Shown here piece by piece: positions 52,474 through 61,322 of a stretch of DNA of 64,000 nt. Source of the DNA: Sphingomonadaceae bacterium (GTDB taxonomy: Bacteria; Pseudomonadota; Alphaproteobacteria; Sphingomonadales; Sphingomonadaceae); the NCBI GenBank assembly GCA_030147805.1, contig JASBUR010000037.1, positions 116,773 through 180,772 on the forward strand. Direction: 5' to 3'. Every line of letters starts with the position of its first letter. The stretch's first letter is position 1. The translations under genes and the position numbers were made by a program. The notes under the pieces are model-generated. The model did not search any database. It saw nothing but the letters and a program-made list of their open reading frames with translations, and had not been told where the DNA came from.

Positions 52474-54876
52474 TCAGAACGCCTTGCGGACGGTCACCCC
52501 GAAGGTCCGCGGCTGCCCGACCTGGAAGCCGAGGCGCGCGCGACCGCCGCGCTCGCGATCGAACGACAGCAGCGGGTTCTCGTCGAAGAGATTGCTGACG
52601 TAGGCGATGAGGTCGAGGCCGTCCTCCAGTTCGACGCCCGCCGACAGGTTGACGAGCTGATAGTCGGGCAGCTTGAGGTCGACGATCGTCGCCTGCGCGC
52701 CGGTCGCGCCGCCGAAGGCCAGGCCCGACACGAAGCTGCGCGGGTTGTTCTCCTGGTCGCTCGGCTGCGTGAAGCGGCTGCCGATATGCTGGAACGAGGC
52801 GGTGAACACCGCGTCGCCGCCGCCCAACAGGTCGATCGGATAGCTGTAGGTCGCGCTCGCCGAAATCTGGAACTTGGGCACCGAGGGCAGCCGGTTGCCG
52901 TCGCGGATGCCGCCGAGCACCGCGCCGGTCCCGTCGACGACCGTCGAATCGAATTCGGACTCGAGCAGGCTTCCCGACAGTGCGAGGTCGAGACCCTCGG
53001 CCGCCTGCGCCGCCAGCTCAAACTCGACTCCCATCGTGTGCGCCTCGGGCACATTGAACACGACGCGCGACGAGCAGGATCCGGCGTCGAGCGTGACCTG
53101 CAGATTCTTGATGTCGGTGTAGAAGGCAGCGGCGTTGAAGCTGAAACCGCGGCCCGACGCCTTCACGCCCGCCTCGTAGTTCCACAGCGTTTCGTCGTCA
53201 TAGCTCTGATAGCCGCCGAAGATCGCCGCATCCTGCGGCGTGCACAGCGGCAGGTTGAGCGGATCGTTGACGCCGCCGAGACGGAAGCCCTTCGATGCCT
53301 GCGCGTTGACGGTGAAATTGTCCGATACCTCGTAGCTGGCGAGCAGCCGCGGCGTGAAGCCGTCCGACTTGGTGCTGTCGCGGCGGTTGTCGCCGTTGGC
53401 GAACAGGCCGCCCGACACGAAGCGCCGCTCCTCCTCGAAGTCGTAGTAGCGGCCGCCGGCGGTGAGCGTGAAGGCGTCGGTCAGGTCGTAGCTGACCTCG
53501 CCGAAGATCGCCTTCTGCTTGATGTCGTAGGGCAGGTCGGCGTTGTAGGGCGAGTTGGCGGGGAAGCCGTTGGCGACCGCCGCCGAGGTGCCGGCGCCCA
53601 GCGTCGCATCGGTGAAGGCGTCGTAGCCCGGGGTCGGCAGCCGCTGCGTATAGTCGCGGTTGATGTCCGAATAGAAGCCGCCGATCAGCCACTGGAACGG
53701 CCCGTCGCCGTCGGAGGCGAGCCGCAGCTCCTGCGTGATCGTCTCGAGCGCGGTGGTGTCGACGAGGTTCGACGGCAGCAGCACCGCGGCGGCGGGGAAG
53801 CCGAGATCGACCGACACCGAACCGGTCAGCGCGCTGGCGTCGCGGCTGGCGACGATGTCGCGGTCGATATAGCTGGTCACCGAGGTCAGCTCGACGCCGC
53901 CGAGGCCGACGCTCGCCGTCAGGTCGGCGATCATCGTCTCGTCCTTGAAGCGCTCGTCGAGCAGCAGATATTGCTCGCGTTCGCCGAAGCTCACCGCCGG
54001 GCGCGTCGTGGTGAACGGGTTGGCATAGAGATTGAAGACTTCCTGGCGGTTGAAGCCGTCGGCCTCGATCTCCTGATAGACGATGCGCGGGGTGATCGTG
54101 ACGTCTTCGGTCGGCATCAGCGACAGCGCGAGGCGGCCGCCGGTGCGGCTGCCCGAATTGACGTCCTCGTCGCGGCCGCCGCCCTCGCGCCGCGCATCGA
54201 TGAAGCCGCCATATTCGGTGTGGTAGCCGACGGCGCGCACCGCCGCCTTCTCCGACAGCGGCAGGTTGATCGCGCCCTTGAGATGCCCGCCGATGTCGTC
54301 GCCATCGACGAGGTTGAGGTTGCCTTCGATCAGCCCCTCGATCGCGTCGGGATCGGGCTGATTGGTGATGTAGCGGATGGTGCCGCCTACCGAGCCCGAG
54401 CCGAACAGCGTGCCCTGCGGGCCGCGCAGCGTCTCGACGCGGTTGAGGTCGAACAGGTCGAGGTCGGGGGTGAACAGCGACAGCGAGATGACGCTTTCGT
54501 CGAGATAGACGCCGACCTGTTCCTTGACGCCGGGCTGGTCGCGCACGACCTGGCCGGCCGACACGCCGCGTACCGACACCTGGCTCTGCCCCGGCCCGAG
54601 GTTCTGGATGCTGAGGCCGGCGACGTTGCGCGCCAGGTCCTCGATCGTCGTCGCGCCCGAGCGCTGGATGGCCTCCTGCGTCTGCGCGTTGATCGAAAAG
54701 GGCACGTCCTGGATCGTCGACGAGCGCTTGGTGGCGGTGACGATGATCTCCTCGCTTTCGACCTCGGCGGCGGCAGCGGCGCCGGTCTCGGTCTGCGCGA
54801 ATGCCGGCGCGGCGAGCAGCGCGGCCGCCGACGAACCGAGCAGGAGGACGAACGGCCGACGATATGGCATGGTCAT
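52474..54876 (-). CDS. TonB-dependent receptor
   Basis: 800 residues from ATG 54876 (GGGGAG 7 bases ahead); signal peptide, then an N-terminal plug (SEEIIVTATKRSSTIQDVPF is the TonB-box region) and a 22-strand barrel ending in RTFGVTVRKAF with terminal Phe. The form is of the sphingomonad outer-membrane receptors for sugars, lipids or aromatics. No transport partners nearby indicate the ligand. Confidence 0.93.
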   Translation of the reverse strand: MTMPYRRPFVLLLGSSAAALLAAPAFAQTETGAAAAAEVESEEIIVTATKRSSTIQDVPFSINAQTQEAIQRSGATTIEDLARNVAGLSIQNLGPGQSQVSVRGVSAGQVVRDQPGVKEQVGVYLDESVISLSLFTPDLDLFDLNRVETLRGPQGTLFGSGSVGGTIRYITNQPDPDAIEGLIEGNLNLVDGDDIGGHLKGAINLPLSEKAAVRAVGYHTEYGGFIDARREGGGRDEDVNSGSRTGGRLALSLMPTEDVTITPRIVYQEIEADGFNRQEVFNLYANPFTTTRPAVSFGEREQYLLLDERFKDETMIADLTASVGLGGVELTSVTSYIDRDIVASRDASALTGSVSVDLGFPAAAVLLPSNLVDTTALETITQELRLASDGDGPFQWLIGGFYSDINRDYTQRLPTPGYDAFTDATLGAGTSAAVANGFPANSPYNADLPYDIKQKAIFGEVSYDLTDAFTLTAGGRYYDFEEERRFVSGGLFANGDNRRDSTKSDGFTPRLLASYEVSDNFTVNAQASKGFRLGGVNDPLNLPLCTPQDAAIFGGYQSYDDETLWNYEAGVKASGRGFSFNAAAFYTDIKNLQVTLDAGSCSSRVVFNVPEAHTMGVEFELAAQAAEGLDLALSGSLLESEFDSTVVDGTGAVLGGIRDGNRLPSVPKFQISASATYSYPIDLLGGGDAVFTASFQHIGSRFTQPSDQENNPRSFVSGLAFGGATGAQATIVDLKLPDYQLVNLSAGVELEDGLDLIAYVSNLFDENPLLSFDRERGGRARLGFQVGQPRTFGVTVRKAF

Positions 54877-55017
54877 GAAAAAGCTCCCCAAGTCTCGTTA
54901 TAATCCCGCAACGGTACCGATCGGAGGCCGCGCCCGGCAATCCCGCTTGAGTGCGGTACTGTGTCGAAATGAATGCACCTGTTGCAATTCCGTGACAGCT
55001 CGGCCAAGGCGTCGGTG

Positions 55018-55695
55018 ATGGACGTTGCGCTCGATCGCCCGGTCTGGGCCACGCTGACCACGCGTCATGCGGCGCTGGCGTGGGGCGACGCGCGCGCCTG
55101 GCGGCTCGATGCGGCGGTCGGCCCGTTCGCGGCGCCGGCCGACACGCGGCCCGAGAGCCTCGCCGCGCTTGCGGCGCTGCTCCCCGCGGGCGACGAGTTC
55201 TGGCTCGTCGAATCCGCCGAACTGCCGCTACCGCCCGGGCTGGCGCTCAGGCGGCAGGCGCCGCTCGACCAGATGGTCGCGACGGCGGTGGCACCGCCGA
55301 CCGCGGCGTTCGCCATCGACCCGCTCGGCGAGGCCGACGCGCCCGACATGCTGGCGCTGGCGACGCTGACCAAGCCCGGGCCGTTCCGGCGCCGGACGCA
55401 CGAACTCGGCCGGTTCGTCGGCGTACGCGATGGCGACGGTCGTCTGATCGCGATGGCGGGCGAGCGGATGAAGCTGCCGGGCTATGTCGAGGTGAGCGGC
55501 GTCTGCACGCATCCCGACCATCGCGGCCGGGGCTATGCGGCGCAGCTGATGCGCGCCGTCGCGTCGCGCATCATCGCGGCGGGCGATGCGGCGTTCCTTC
55601 ACGTCTATCCGTCGAATGCGGGCGCCATCGCGCTTTACGAGACGCTCGGCTTCCGTCGCCGGCGCGGCATGAGCCTGCAGATCGTCGCGCGCTAG
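55018..55695 (+). CDS. GNAT N-acetyltransferase (FR47-like)
   Basis: 225 residues from ATG 55018. The C-terminal half has VEVSGVCTHPDHRGRGYAAQ with the R-x2-G-x-G/A acetyl-CoA loop and LHVYPSNAGAIALYETLGF. The N-terminal half is less conserved. It overlaps the response regulator's stop by 4 bases. Substrate unknown. Confidence 0.82.
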   Translation: MDVALDRPVWATLTTRHAALAWGDARAWRLDAAVGPFAAPADTRPESLAALAALLPAGDEFWLVESAELPLPPGLALRRQAPLDQMVATAVAPPTAAFAIDPLGEADAPDMLALATLTKPGPFRRRTHELGRFVGVRDGDGRLIAMAGERMKLPGYVEVSGVCTHPDHRGRGYAAQLMRAVASRIIAAGDAAFLHVYPSNAGAIALYETLGFRRRRGMSLQIVAR

Positions 55696-56078
55696 CGCGC
55701 GCGGGTGGCGAGCTGTCTGACCTCGGCGACCAGCGCCTCGACGCGGTAGGGCTTGCCGATGAAACGCGCGCGCGGCGGCAGCTCGTCGCCGCTCGGCCGC
55801 GCATGGCCCGAGGTGACGAGGATGACGATGTCGTCGCGGCACGACGAGACGTGGCGCGCCAGCTCCAGCCCGTCCATGCGTCCGGGCATGCGCACGTCGG
55901 TGACGAGAATTCGCAGATCGTCGCGCGCCTCGATGATCGGGAGCGCCGCGTCGGCACTATCGGCCTCGATCACCTCGAAACCCGCCTCGGAAAGAACGTC
56001 GACGGTGATCATGCGCACCAGCGCTTCGTCTTCGACGACGAGGACGACGGCATCACGGGAAGGGGCATCATGGCTCAC
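55692..56078 (-). CDS. Single-domain response regulator (receiver)
   Basis: 128 residues from GTG 56078. VVLVVEDEALVRMITVDVL has the acidic pair, LVTDVRMPGRMDGLELA the phospho-Asp, and FIGKPYRVEAL the conserved Lys. It is CheY/CpdR-like with no output domain. Partner kinase not adjacent. Confidence 0.88.
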   Translation of the reverse strand: MSHDAPSRDAVVLVVEDEALVRMITVDVLSEAGFEVIEADSADAALPIIEARDDLRILVTDVRMPGRMDGLELARHVSSCRDDIVILVTSGHARPSGDELPPRARFIGKPYRVEALVAEVRQLATRAR

Positions 56079-56240
56079 GCGGGGGCTTTCGGCCCTGACA
56101 AATCGGCTCCGCCGCCGTACCGGCCAAGGCCGCACCGCGCATGCTCAGGGAATGCGCCGCCCGCGCCGGGTAGCATGGCGCGGCGGGCCAAAGCGAGCAG
56201 CTTATGTCAGCAATCGAACAAAAGCCCGCACGCCGCAGGG

Positions 56241-56402
56241 TCAGCTCGCCTTGCGGAACAGGTCGCGCTTGCCGGCAAGCCGGTCATATTGGTCGGCTTT
56301 CTCGCGATGCTTGACGCGCTCGGCCCCCTCGGTGACGGCGGCCTGCGCGCGATGATCGGCGGACAGCTGCGCGAAATATTCGTTCATTGCCGGAGAGGCC
56401 AT
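56241..56402 (-). CDS. Small hypothetical protein, 53 residues
   Basis: MASPAMNEYFAQLSADHRAQ with AGGAG 7 bases upstream. Helical, highly charged, C-terminus YDRLAGKRDLFRKAS. No family recognised. The long upstream frame is Arg/Pro noise. Confidence 0.6.
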   Translation of the reverse strand: MASPAMNEYFAQLSADHRAQAAVTEGAERVKHREKADQYDRLAGKRDLFRKAS

Positions 56403-56636
56403 GGGGTGGCTCCTGTTGTTGCAAGCGGGAGCACGTAGCGCGTCTCTCTGCCGCCGGGCGCTTGGGGCGTGGGAATCCCGGTGGTGCCCGCATCCTAGCG
56501 GAAAAGCGCTCGCGCCGATACCCCGGGGTTGCAACCGACGCCGCAGCGGACGATGATCGCGGCATCACCGGTACGCGACCCGCAGGCGCTGGTGACCGAG
56601 AGACATCGTGCTCCCGCCTGACACAGGAGCGGCATC

Positions 56637-56777
56637 ATGTCACCCAATGTCTGGATGTTCGTCCGGGCGCTCGAGCTCGACCGGCAACAGCGAGCGCAGC
56701 TCGCCGTGCCGCCGCGCGGGCGCGATTCGACCACCGATGCGGCGGCGCGACGCGCGACGCCGATCGCCTTCACCTAG
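56637..56777 (+). CDS. Small hypothetical protein, 46 residues
   Basis: MSPNVWMFVRALELDRQQRA, Arg-rich C-terminus. AGGAG lies 7 bases before the ATG. First of two very small genes on the plus strand. No family recognised. Confidence 0.55.
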   Translation: MSPNVWMFVRALELDRQQRAQLAVPPRGRDSTTDAAARRATPIAFT

Positions 56778-56801
56778 TCTCACCTCGTCCGGAGAGCCGC
56801 C

Positions 56802-56915
56802 ATGGCCAAGAGCCAGAAGAAATCGTCGAAGGAAATCCGCAAGCCCAAGAAGGACAAGGCGAAGGCCATCGCACCGCTCGCCGGGGTCAAGAAGCCCGGC
56901 GTGATGGGCGTCTAG
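56802..56915 (+). CDS. Small basic protein, 37 residues
   Basis: MAKSQKKSSKEIRKPKKDKA, ending PGVMGV. The GGAGAG site precedes the ATG. This lysine-rich type with a conserved tail occurs across sphingomonads; function unknown. Confidence 0.65.
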   Translation: MAKSQKKSSKEIRKPKKDKAKAIAPLAGVKKPGVMGV

Positions 56916-56916
56916 C

Positions 56917-57261
56917 CTAGGATTTCTTCGCCTTGCGCGCGGCATAGCGCGCGTCGCGCTGGGCCTTCTGCTCGGCGAGACGCGCGGCCTCGTTCTCGAC
57001 ACGCGCCGCGGCCGCTGCCTCGCGAGCGGCGGCGTCGGCAATCGCCTTTTCGGCCGCCGCGGCCTTCTGCGCTTCGCGCGCCTTGGCGCGCTCGGCGGCG
57101 CGGGCCTCGCGTTCGGCCTGTGCGGCGGCGCGCTCGGCGGCGCGCGCCTGGACGGCCGGATCATTGGGATCGGGGCGGGCGCTGAACCGCTCGAGCAGCG
57201 CCTTCTTGGCCTCGGCGGCGCGCTTGCGCCGATCGTCGAAGCTCTGATTGAAACCGCTCAT
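56917..57261 (-). CDS. DUF6481-type coiled-coil protein
   Basis: 114 residues, MSGFNQSFDDRRKRAAEAKK, an Ala/Arg/Glu-rich single helix throughout with KKS at the end. Matches DUF6481, small proteins of alphaproteobacteria with no known role. AAAGGA precedes the start. Stop lies two bases from the convergent small gene. Confidence 0.75.
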   Translation of the reverse strand: MSGFNQSFDDRRKRAAEAKKALLERFSARPDPNDPAVQARAAERAAAQAEREARAAERAKAREAQKAAAAEKAIADAAAREAAAAARVENEAARLAEQKAQRDARYAARKAKKS

Positions 57262-57296
57262 CGCGGGGAATCCTTTCGGGGGTGTAGAGGCGCTTC

Positions 57297-57326
57297 CGGC
57301 CGCCGCAGTCTTAACCGCGGCGGCCG
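57297..57326 (-). terminator. Terminator after infA
   Basis: Perfect 10-base arms CGGCCGCCGC/GCGGCGGCCG around a 10-base loop, located 8 bases past the infA stop on the minus strand. The T-run is poor. Confidence 0.5.
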
Positions 57327-57333
57327 GGCGCGA

Positions 57334-57597
57334 TCAACGACGGAAGAACCGGCGCTGATTCATCGGCATGGGCGGACCCGAACGCTCGCGGAACACCACG
57401 CGCCCCTTGGTCAGGTCGTAGGGCGAAACCTCGACATGAACACGGTCGCCGGCGATCGAACGGATGCGGTTCCGCAGCATCTTCCCCGCCGTATAGGCGA
57501 TGATCTCGTGGCCGTTATCCAGCTGCACGCGAAAACGTCGTTCGGGCAGGATCTCGGCGATCACGCCCTCGACGAGGATGACATCTTCCTTCGCCAA
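57334..57597 (-). CDS. infA: Translation initiation factor IF-1
   Basis: 87 residues: [20 protein letters not shown] is the usual IF-1 N-terminus, [20 protein letters not shown] follows, and the beta-barrel ends [14 protein letters not shown]. The tail [12 protein letters not shown] is a basic extension relative to the classical 72-residue factor. It lies 3 bases downstream of a cold-shock gene, so it may be a second, cold-responsive copy. Confidence 0.93.
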   Translation of the reverse strand: MAKEDVILVEGVIAEILPERRFRVQLDNGHEIIAYTAGKMLRNRIRSIAGDRVHVEVSPYDLTKGRVVFRERSGPPMPMNQRRFFRR

Positions 57598-57600
57598 TGT

Positions 57601-57810
57601 TTAGAGGGCCTGCAGGTTGCAAGCCGACATGCGGCCCTGACGATCGGCTTCGGTGTCGAAGCTGACCTTCTGGCCGTCATTCAGCGTGCCGAGGCCCGAG
57701 CGCTCGACGGCCGAGATGTGGACGAAGACGTCCTTGTTGCCGCCCTCGGGGGTGATGAAGCCGAAGCCCTTCTGGGCGTTGAAGAACTTTACAGTGCCAG
57801 TGGTAGCCAT
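57601..57810 (-). CDS. CspA-family cold-shock protein
   Basis: 69 residues. [20 protein letters not shown] and [14 protein letters not shown] contain RNP1 and RNP2 motifs. Nucleic-acid-binding OB fold. It precedes infA by 3 bases. The frame remains open for 90 codons upstream, unusual but not coding by composition. Confidence 0.95.
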   Translation of the reverse strand: MATTGTVKFFNAQKGFGFITPEGGNKDVFVHISAVERSGLGTLNDGQKVSFDTEADRQGRMSACNLQAL

Positions 57811-58094
57811 GTGGTTTTCCTTTCTTTGAGAAAACCTGAAAAAGCCCGACGCCGGAGATCGGCTGTCAGGGCCTTGGAAGCTCGTTGGGGAGAGATGGGC
57901 AGTAACGCGCCACAGTCCGTCGCGGGCAACGTCAGCCGGGACGATATGGGCGCATCGGCCGCGATTTACAAGCGACGGCCTTGCAATGGCCGGCCCGGCC
58001 CCCGATCTATACCTCATCACCGGCACATCGCCCCAGGCGTCGGTGGCAGAGGGCTGGCTGCCCCCGCCTGCCTTCAAAACAGGCGAAAAATCCT
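57811..58094. other. Intergenic region upstream of csp, 284 bases
   Basis: Probably the long 5' leader typical of cold-shock genes. No promoter consensus could be fixed by eye, and no sRNA-like terminator seen. Confidence 0.35.
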
Positions 58095-58286
58095 ATGCTT
58101 ACAGCTATTTCATGTCGTGCCAACGCCGCGGTCGACCGCTCGCATGCCGCCGCGGCACTGCTGGCGAACCAGAGCGTGCGATTTACCGCCTCCGCCGCCG
58201 CCTGGGACGAGCGCGCCGAGATGCTCGAGCGCATCGGCCGCCTGTCGACCGCGCGCCGGGTGCGCGAAACCGACGACCAGGCCTGA
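58095..58286 (+). CDS. Small hypothetical protein, 63 residues
   Basis: MLTAISCRANAAVDRSHAAA, helical, with RRVRETDDQA at the end. Ribosome site weak (AGGCG). Followed by two further small genes on the same strand. No family recognised. Confidence 0.5.
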   Translation: MLTAISCRANAAVDRSHAAAALLANQSVRFTASAAAWDERAEMLERIGRLSTARRVRETDDQA

Positions 58287-58302
58287 GGCGGCGCCGGTAC
58301 GC

Positions 58303-58551
58303 ATGACTTCGGCTTCGATGAACCAGTTTCGGCTCACCTACCATCCGCTCGGCGGCGGCGTCGCGGTGGACCGCACGGTCCAGGCGCCGACGCTCGACCA
58401 GGCCTATGAAGTAGCGGCGACCGTGATTGCCGACGCACATGGCATGGCGGGCGAGCATGTCGCCTTCGACCGGTCGGCGCGGCGGCTTACCGTCGGTGCC
58501 GGCTATCGCTCGCGCCGGGGCAGCTTCACGCTCGATCCCGTCGCCGCCTGA
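58303..58551 (+). CDS. Small hypothetical protein, 82 residues
   Basis: The start may be ATG 58303 or 58318 (MNQFRLTYHPLGGG). The chain has an ordered look: LDQAYEVAATVIADAHGMAG, then RRLTVGAGYRSRRGSFTL. No family recognised. Starts 16 bases after the previous small gene. Confidence 0.5.
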   Translation: MTSASMNQFRLTYHPLGGGVAVDRTVQAPTLDQAYEVAATVIADAHGMAGEHVAFDRSARRLTVGAGYRSRRGSFTLDPVAA

Positions 58552-58573
58552 TCCGTCCTTCGAGGAGAGTGAC

Positions 58574-58822
58574 ATGATGCGTCAACGCCCCCCCAAACGC
58601 TATGCCGGGGAAAAGCCGCTCGACGGCGACGAAACGCGGCGCCGCGGGCTGGTCGTCCGGCGGGCCAGCGAACTGCACCCGAGCAGCGCCGAGGCGCTCG
58701 CCTTCCTCAACACGCATCATGATGCGCTGGGCGGGCGCCCGCTCGACATCGCCACCGCGAGCGACGACGGCTTTGCGGCCGTAGAGGCGGCGCTTCGGGA
58801 ACATGCCGCCACCGTCAACTGA
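58574..58822 (+). CDS. MbcA/ParS-type (DUF2384) antitoxin-like small protein
   Basis: 82 residues, with GAGGAG at 58562. The C-terminal half FLNTHHDALGGRPLDIATAS plus GFAAVEAALREHAATVN resembles the C-terminus of DUF2384 proteins. The HTH half is missing, and no toxin gene (RES/COG5654) is adjacent. It could be a degraded or repurposed antitoxin. Confidence 0.5.
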   Translation: MMRQRPPKRYAGEKPLDGDETRRRGLVVRRASELHPSSAEALAFLNTHHDALGGRPLDIATASDDGFAAVEAALREHAATVN

Positions 58823-58901
58823 CCGCAAAGCCCGCGCAATCGCTTGAAATGCGCGGCGCAGCCTGCTTACCGTGGACCGGTAAGTCGTGGGGGTCGCGAT
58901 C

Positions 58902-60257
58902 ATGTCGGGTGAGGGTCTGCCCGCCGCCGTATCGCAAGGCGTGCTGGCAAGCGAAATGCGCAGCGAGACGGCCGGCAGCTTCGTCGCCCTCGCCGGACTG
59001 TCGGCGGTCATCGCCTATGTGCACTTCGCCTTCCGGCCCTATGCCGTTCCGCTGATCCTCGAGCTGTGGACGCTCGCGACCGGGGCCACACTGGTCGTCT
59101 GGCTGGTCGCCATCATCGGCTTCGCCTGGCGGCGTCCCGACGATGCCGAGACGCTGCGGCTGTGGGCCCCGGCGGGTCGCGCGATCATGACGCTCGCCAA
59201 TGGCTGCATCATCGGCGCGGTATGGCTGCTGATGCCCGCCGCCCCCGAGGATCTCCGCCTGCTGATGATCCTGCTGTGCTTCGGCTTCGTCGCGCTGCAG
59301 GTTGCCTTCGCGACGCAGGCGACGCAGGTGGCGGTGCCCGCCGTGCTGGGAATCCTCGGTTCGGTCATCGCGGTGGTGCTGATCGCCGGTGGTCGCTACG
59401 CGGTGCCGACGGCGCTGTTCCTGGCGCTCAACGGCAGCATGCTGCTGCTGCTGCGCCGCCTGATCCGCGCCAGCGTCGTCGCTGCCACCGCCGCCCGGCT
59501 GGAAAGCGAACAGGCCTCGACGCAGCTCCGACAGGCGCTGGTGGAAGTTGCCGCGCAGCGCGACGCGCGGACGCGCTTCATCCGCTCCGCCTCGCACGAT
59601 CTTGCGCAGCCGCTGCACGCGGCGCGGCTGTTCTTCGAGCAATGCCTGACGTCGCCAGACCGCGCCGAACGCGACCGGTCCGCCGCCGGGGTGCGTCGCG
59701 CCTTCACCTCCACGGCTGCGCTGCTCGACGCGATGCTGATGCATCTGAAGCTCGACGCCGGCGCGGTGCGGGCGATCCCCGAGGTGATCGACGCCGGTGC
59801 GTTCGGCCGGCAGCTGGCCTTCGATCTCGGCCCGGCGGCGCGCGAGGCCGGTATTCGGCTGCGCGTTGCCGGCCATGGCCTGCTGGTCGTCGCCGATCCG
59901 CATCTGCTCAAGCGCGCGCTCGGCAATTTCGTCGTCAACGGTCTCCGCCATTCGAAGGGGGAAAGCGTGCTGATCGCCGCGCGGCCGGCGGCCGCGGGGC
60001 GGATGCGTTTCTGGGTGCTCGACGACGGCGAAGGGATCGATCGGGCGCTCGTGCCGCATCTCTTCGAGGATTTCGCGCAGGGCCAGCGCTCGGCGTCGGG
60101 CGGCGGCTTCGGACTGGGGCTCGCTTCGGCGAAGAAGCTCGCCGAGGCGATGGGCGGCAACGCCGGGCACGAGGCGCGCTGGCGCTCGGGCGCCGCCTTC
60201 TGGATCGAGCTGCCGCGCGCCGCGGCGGCGGCGACGTCGATGGACATGGCGGCATGA
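58902..60257 (+). CDS. Membrane sensor histidine kinase
   Basis: 451 residues from ATG 58902. Six hydrophobic helices to about residue 185, then a HisKA with SASHDLAQPLHAARLFFEQC (His about 227) and HATPase_c with FVVNGLRHSKGE, LDDGEGIDRALVPHLFEDFA and SGGGFGLGLASAKKLAEAMG. It lacks a recognisable periplasmic sensor domain. Its TGA overlaps the response regulator ATG, so the pair is co-translated. Confidence 0.92.
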   Translation: MSGEGLPAAVSQGVLASEMRSETAGSFVALAGLSAVIAYVHFAFRPYAVPLILELWTLATGATLVVWLVAIIGFAWRRPDDAETLRLWAPAGRAIMTLANGCIIGAVWLLMPAAPEDLRLLMILLCFGFVALQVAFATQATQVAVPAVLGILGSVIAVVLIAGGRYAVPTALFLALNGSMLLLLRRLIRASVVAATAARLESEQASTQLRQALVEVAAQRDARTRFIRSASHDLAQPLHAARLFFEQCLTSPDRAERDRSAAGVRRAFTSTAALLDAMLMHLKLDAGAVRAIPEVIDAGAFGRQLAFDLGPAAREAGIRLRVAGHGLLVVADPHLLKRALGNFVVNGLRHSKGESVLIAARPAAAGRMRFWVLDDGEGIDRALVPHLFEDFAQGQRSASGGGFGLGLASAKKLAEAMGGNAGHEARWRSGAAFWIELPRAAAAATSMDMAA

Positions 60258-60883
60258 GCGCTCCAACGCGCGTGCTGATCTGCGACGACCACCCGATGGT
60301 GCGCCAGTCGCTCGCGGCCACGGTGCGCCGGCTATGGCCCGACGCCGAGCTGCTCGAGGCCGGCGACTTCCCCACCGCCTGGGCGTTCGCGGCACGCGAC
60401 CCCGACCTCGTCCTCGCCGATCTCGGCATGCCCGGCGCCGCGGCGGTCGACGGGGTTCGCGAGCTTCTGGCGCAGGCGCCGCGCGCGCGCTGCCTCGTCG
60501 TTACCGGGTCCGACGAGGACGCCACCGCCGTCGATCTGGCGGCGGCCGGCGTCGATGGCATCGTGCGCAAGACCGCCACGCCGGCGATGATCGAAGCGGC
60601 GATGGCGCTCGTCGCGGGCGGCGGCCGCTACATGCCGGCGCATATCATGGCGGTACCGGTGCAGCGGCCCGTCGCCGCGGCGCGCGAAGCCGTCACGCTG
60701 ACCGGACGGCAGTGCGACGTGCTGCGGCTGATGGCGGAGGGCAAATCGAACAAGGAGATCGGCCGCGATCTCGGCATCGCGCCCGATACCGTCAAGAGCC
60801 ACGTCTCTCAGCTGTTTGCGGTGCTCGGCGCGATCAACCGCGCCGACGCCTGTATGAAGGGAAAGTCGCTCGGCGTGATCTGA
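60254..60883 (+). CDS. LuxR-type response regulator
   Basis: 209 residues. VLICDDHPMVRQSLAATV and LVLADLGMPGAAAVDGV form the receiver (Asp about 56), VVTGSDEDATAV and IVRKTATP give the Thr/Lys switch. The C-terminal HTH is LTGRQCDVLRLMAEGKSNKE. Cognate partner of the upstream kinase. Target genes unknown; the ABA4-like gene follows by 20 bases. Confidence 0.93.
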   Translation: MSAPTRVLICDDHPMVRQSLAATVRRLWPDAELLEAGDFPTAWAFAARDPDLVLADLGMPGAAAVDGVRELLAQAPRARCLVVTGSDEDATAVDLAAAGVDGIVRKTATPAMIEAAMALVAGGGRYMPAHIMAVPVQRPVAAAREAVTLTGRQCDVLRLMAEGKSNKEIGRDLGIAPDTVKSHVSQLFAVLGAINRADACMKGKSLGVI

Positions 60884-60902
60884 GAAGGCAGGGGGGAAGC
60901 CG

Positions 60903-61322
60903 ATGTCGCTCGATACGATGTTCATGCTCGCCAACGCGATCGGCCTCGTCGGCTGGCTGGCGCTGCTCTTCGCGCCGCTCAACCGGTCAACGCTCGTCGA
61001 GGTCGCCCGCATCGCCGGCGTCGCGCTCTGCATCTTCTATGTGGTGACCTTCGCGAAGGCCGGCTCGCCGCAGGTGCCGATCGACTATTCGCTGACCGGC
61101 ATCGCCGCCTTCTTCGGCATCCCCGGCTATCTGCTGGCCGGCTGGATCCACTACCTCGCCTTCGACCTGTGGATCGGCAGCTGGGAGGCCGAGGAGGCAG
61201 GCCGGACCGGCATGGCGCATGCGCTGCTGCTGCCGTGCCTTCTCTTCACCTATCTGCTCGGCCCGGTCGGGCTGCTGCTGTTTCTGGTGGTGCGAGCGAT
61301 GGGGCGCCGCCAGCGCGGCTAG
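60903..61322 (+). CDS. ABA4-like (DUF4281) membrane protein
   Basis: 139 residues, four predicted membrane helices (IGLVGWLALLFAPLN, then VPIDYSLTGIAAFFGIPGYL). The conserved AGWIHYLAFDLWIGSWEAEE is typical of the ABA4-like family, linked in plants to neoxanthin formation. Bacterial role unknown, perhaps carotenoid-related. Confidence 0.8.
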   Translation: MSLDTMFMLANAIGLVGWLALLFAPLNRSTLVEVARIAGVALCIFYVVTFAKAGSPQVPIDYSLTGIAAFFGIPGYLLAGWIHYLAFDLWIGSWEAEEAGRTGMAHALLLPCLLFTYLLGPVGLLLFLVVRAMGRRQRG

